Of a stretch of DNA of 8,344 nt, positions 7,169-8,344 are shown piece after piece. Source of the DNA: Deltaproteobacteria bacterium (GTDB lineage: Bacteria; Myxococcota_A; UBA796; UBA2385); NCBI GenBank assembly GCA_015489145.1, contig WGAH01000286.1, positions 1 to 8,344 of the forward strand. The letters are read 5' to 3'. Each line of letters begins with the position of its first letter. The first letter of the stretch is position 1. The notes beneath the pieces were generated by a model, which was not told the DNA's origin, did no database searches, and saw only the letters and a list, made by a program, of their open reading frames with translations. A program made the position numbers and the translations under genes.

Positions 7169-8088
7169 GGTTCCTCCTGCCCCTGGCCTTCAGCGCGGCG
7201 GCGGCGCTCGCCATCGGTCCGGCCGGCCTGGACCCGGCGGTGCTCGGCCTGCGGCTTCCCCGCGTGTTCGGGGCGCTGGTCGGAGGCGCGGGGCTCGGTC
7301 TCGCCGGGCTGTCCATGCAGGCCCTCCTCCGAAACGCCCTCGCCGACCCCTTCGTGCTGGGCATGTCCGGCGGGGCGGCGCTCGGGGCGGTGGCGGCGAT
7401 CCTCGTCCTGCCCGCCTTCCCCGTGCCCGTGGCGGCGGCGGCCGGGGCGCTGCTCACGGCGCTGCTCGTCGCGGGCGTCGCGCGGGGCCCCGACGGGCTC
7501 TACCCGCCCACCCGGCTTCTCCTCGCCGGCATCGCCGTGTCGGCCACCGCCGGGGCCGCGGCGACCTTCCTCGTGCAGGTGGCGCCGGACACCCGCAACG
7601 TGCGCGCCGCCCTCTACTGGCTCACCGGCGGCCTCGGCGGGGTGCGCTGGCCCGCCATCGGCCTGGCCGCCGCCGCCGCGCTCGCGGGCTGGGCGGTGCT
7701 GAGGGCGCGGGCCGGCGACCTCGACCGGCTGCTCCTCGGCGAGATCACCGCGGCCTCCCTCGGCGTGGACGTGCCGCGCACCCGGGCGCTTCTCCTGGGG
7801 CTCGGCTCGGTGCTCACGGGGGTGACGGTGGCCCTCGGCGGCCCCCTGGCCTTCGTCGGCCTGGCGGCGCCGCACTTCGGGCGGCTCCTCGGCGGCGCGA
7901 CGCACCGGGGCCTCGTGAGCCGCACGGCGCTCCTCGGCGCGGGGCTGTTGCTCTGGTCCGACACGGCGGCGCGGGCGGCCTTCGCGCCGCGGGAGATCCC
8001 CACCGGGGTGCTGACCGCCGTGCTCGGCGGCCCGTTCTTCCTCTGGCTGCTGCGGCGGGGCGGCTACGCCTTCGGGGAGGCCGCGTGA
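7165..8088 (+). CDS. btuC: FecCD-family ABC transporter permease (BtuC-like)
   Basis: Inner-membrane permease forming a homodimeric channel with BtuF outside and BtuD inside. The 307 residues are almost entirely hydrophobic helices with short loops, slightly shorter than E. coli BtuC; the N-terminus seems trimmed, as the first helix (FLLPLAFSAAAALAIG) starts at residue 3. Family motifs are LRLPRVFGALVGGAGLGLAG (29-48), MQALLRNALADPFVLGMSGG (51-70), YWLTGGLGG (151-159), ASLGVDVPRTR (197-207; coupling region for the ATPase), LGGPLAFVGLAAPHFGR (224-240) and the ending EIPTGVLTAVLGGPFFLWLLRR (277-298, discussed in two parts). The GTG at 7165 overlaps the btuF stop (GTGA), with GGGAGGGG at 7149-7156, 8 nt upstream. 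The upstream-open frame back to 6343 is shadow translation of btuF. The last 69 bases of this gene are the source of the inverted copy at the window end. Confidence 0.93.
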   Translation: MRFLLPLAFSAAAALAIGPAGLDPAVLGLRLPRVFGALVGGAGLGLAGLSMQALLRNALADPFVLGMSGGAALGAVAAILVLPAFPVPVAAAAGALLTALLVAGVARGPDGLYPPTRLLLAGIAVSATAGAAATFLVQVAPDTRNVRAALYWLTGGLGGVRWPAIGLAAAAALAGWAVLRARAGDLDRLLLGEITAASLGVDVPRTRALLLGLGSVLTGVTVALGGPLAFVGLAAPHFGRLLGGATHRGLVSRTALLGAGLLLWSDTAARAAFAPREIPTGVLTAVLGGPFFLWLLRRGGYAFGEAA

Positions 8089-8139
8089 GCGCGCTCCTGC
8101 GGGTGCGGGGGCTGCGCGTCCGCCGGGGCGGTCGCGAGG
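8020..8139 (+). repeat. Inverted repeat, left arm (btuC 3' end and btuD 5' end)
   Basis: This 120-base stretch holds the last 69 bases of btuC and the first 55 of btuD (which overlap by 4). Base x pairs with base 16364-x. Pairing is exact from 8020 to 8130, has one mismatch at 8131 (opposite 8233), and is exact again from 8132 to 8139. This arm is the genuine sequence, since it fits both genes. Confidence 0.97.
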
Positions 8140-8300
8140 TGGTGCGCGGCCTCGACCTCGAGCTGCCGCCGGGGCGGGTGGCGGCCCTGCTCGGTCCCAA
8201 CGGCAGCGGCAAGACCTCGGCGCTCCTCGCGATCGCCCCGGCGGACGCGCAGCCCCCGCACCCGCAGGAGCGCGCTCACGCGGCCTCCCCGAAGGCGTAG
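8085..8300 (+). CDS. btuD: ABC transporter ATPase (BtuD-like), truncated and chimeric at its 3' part
   Basis: Start of the ATP-hydrolysing subunit of the importer. The GTG at 8085 overlaps the btuC stop (GTGA) and has GGGGAGG at 8074-8080. Residues 1-49 are a normal ABC ATPase N-terminus: a beta-strand-rich LLRVRGLRVRRGGREVVRGLDL, then PPGRVAALLGPNGSGKTS with Walker A at 37-44. From about codon 50 (8232) the reading frame enters an inverted copy of the btuC/btuD junction and reads nonsense (APADAQPPHPQERAHAASPKA) to a TAG at 8298-8300. Q-loop, signature LSGGQ, Walker B and H-loop are all absent. The 71-residue product is therefore not a real protein. A normal ATPase would be about 250 residues, and the true gene most likely continues beyond a mis-joined end. 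Confidence 0.7.
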   Translation: MSALLRVRGLRVRRGGREVVRGLDLELPPGRVAALLGPNGSGKTSALLAIAPADAQPPHPQERAHAASPKA

Positions 8301-8344
8301 CCGCCCCGCCGCAGCAGCCAGAGGAAGAACGGGCCGCCGAGCAC
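8225..8344 (-). repeat. Inverted repeat, right arm (fold-back copy of the btuC/btuD junction)
   Basis: Near-perfect reverse complement of 8020-8139 (119 of 120 bases), separated from it by an 85-base single-copy loop (8140-8224), and running exactly to the last base of the window. On the minus strand it carries a second copy of the btuC stop and btuD start; a mirror minus-strand frame (8279 to 8064) begins with the same 15 residues and ends with the same 21 residues as the chimeric btuD product. It interrupts btuD just after Walker A. Most likely a fold-back chimera rather than a native repeat. Confidence 0.95.

Noticed and set aside
8064..8279. Minus-strand ORF whose product shares both ends with the btuD product (possible overlapping palindromic gene)
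   Set aside because: The similarity is fully explained by the inverted repeat, which copies the btuD start onto the opposite strand; its middle part is meaningless antisense of the loop.
8020..8344. Rho-independent terminator, hairpin telomere or attachment site
   Set aside because: Arms of 120 bases with an 85-base loop are far too long for a terminator, there is no T-tract, and the arms are coding sequence. A telomere or recombination site would not normally cut an operon gene just after Walker A.

Overview
The window is one uninterrupted plus-strand operon for corrinoid (vitamin B12) metabolism. It holds ten genes in the order cobJ/cbiH (5' end off the left edge), cbiG, cobO, cobB/cbiA, cbiX fused to a ferredoxin, a small DUF3209-like gene, cobA, btuF, btuC and btuD (cut short at the right edge). 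GC content is about three quarters by eye, with strongly GC-biased third positions. This explains the many long but meaningless open frames on the other strand. A high-GC bacterium is likely, perhaps a gamma- or deltaproteobacterium, but the taxonomy is a guess from gene content and composition. The fragment looks like an assembled metagenomic contig that runs from end to end.

Layout. Positions 1-5135 carry corrin-ring and side-chain genes: the C17 methyltransferase/ring-contraction enzyme, cobalt-precorrin-5A hydrolase, corrinoid adenosyltransferase, cobyrinate a,c-diamide synthase, and a two-domain sirohydrochlorin cobaltochelatase with a C-terminal thioredoxin-like [2Fe-2S] ferredoxin. Positions 5155-5532 encode a small helical protein of unknown function. 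Positions 5532-6353 encode the uroporphyrinogen-III methyltransferase that starts the pathway. Positions 6350 onward encode a BtuFCD-type importer: lipoprotein binding protein, FecCD-family permease, and the first ~49 codons of the ATPase.

How it works together. CobA makes precorrin-2. After oxidation by a dehydrogenase not present here, CbiX inserts cobalt. CobJ/CbiH and CbiG act in ring contraction and acetaldehyde release. CobB/CbiA amidates cobyrinate, CobO adds the adenosyl ligand, and BtuFCD probably imports corrinoid. CbiX and CbiG together point to the cobalt-early ('anaerobic') route. Eight of the nine gene junctions overlap by 1 or 4 nt and the other gap is 19 bp, so there is no room for internal promoters or terminators in gaps. 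No riboswitch, RNA gene, mobile element or CRISPR is visible; any cobalamin riboswitch would lie upstream of base 1.

The most anomalous structure is at the right end. Bases 8225-8344 are a near-perfect reverse complement of 8020-8139, so the last ~115 bases fold back on the btuC/btuD junction and replace the rest of btuD. This looks like a chimera or assembly artefact rather than biology. I found no convincing new multi-gene system. The best leads for biology are the small HxHxH protein and the chelatase-ferredoxin fusion.
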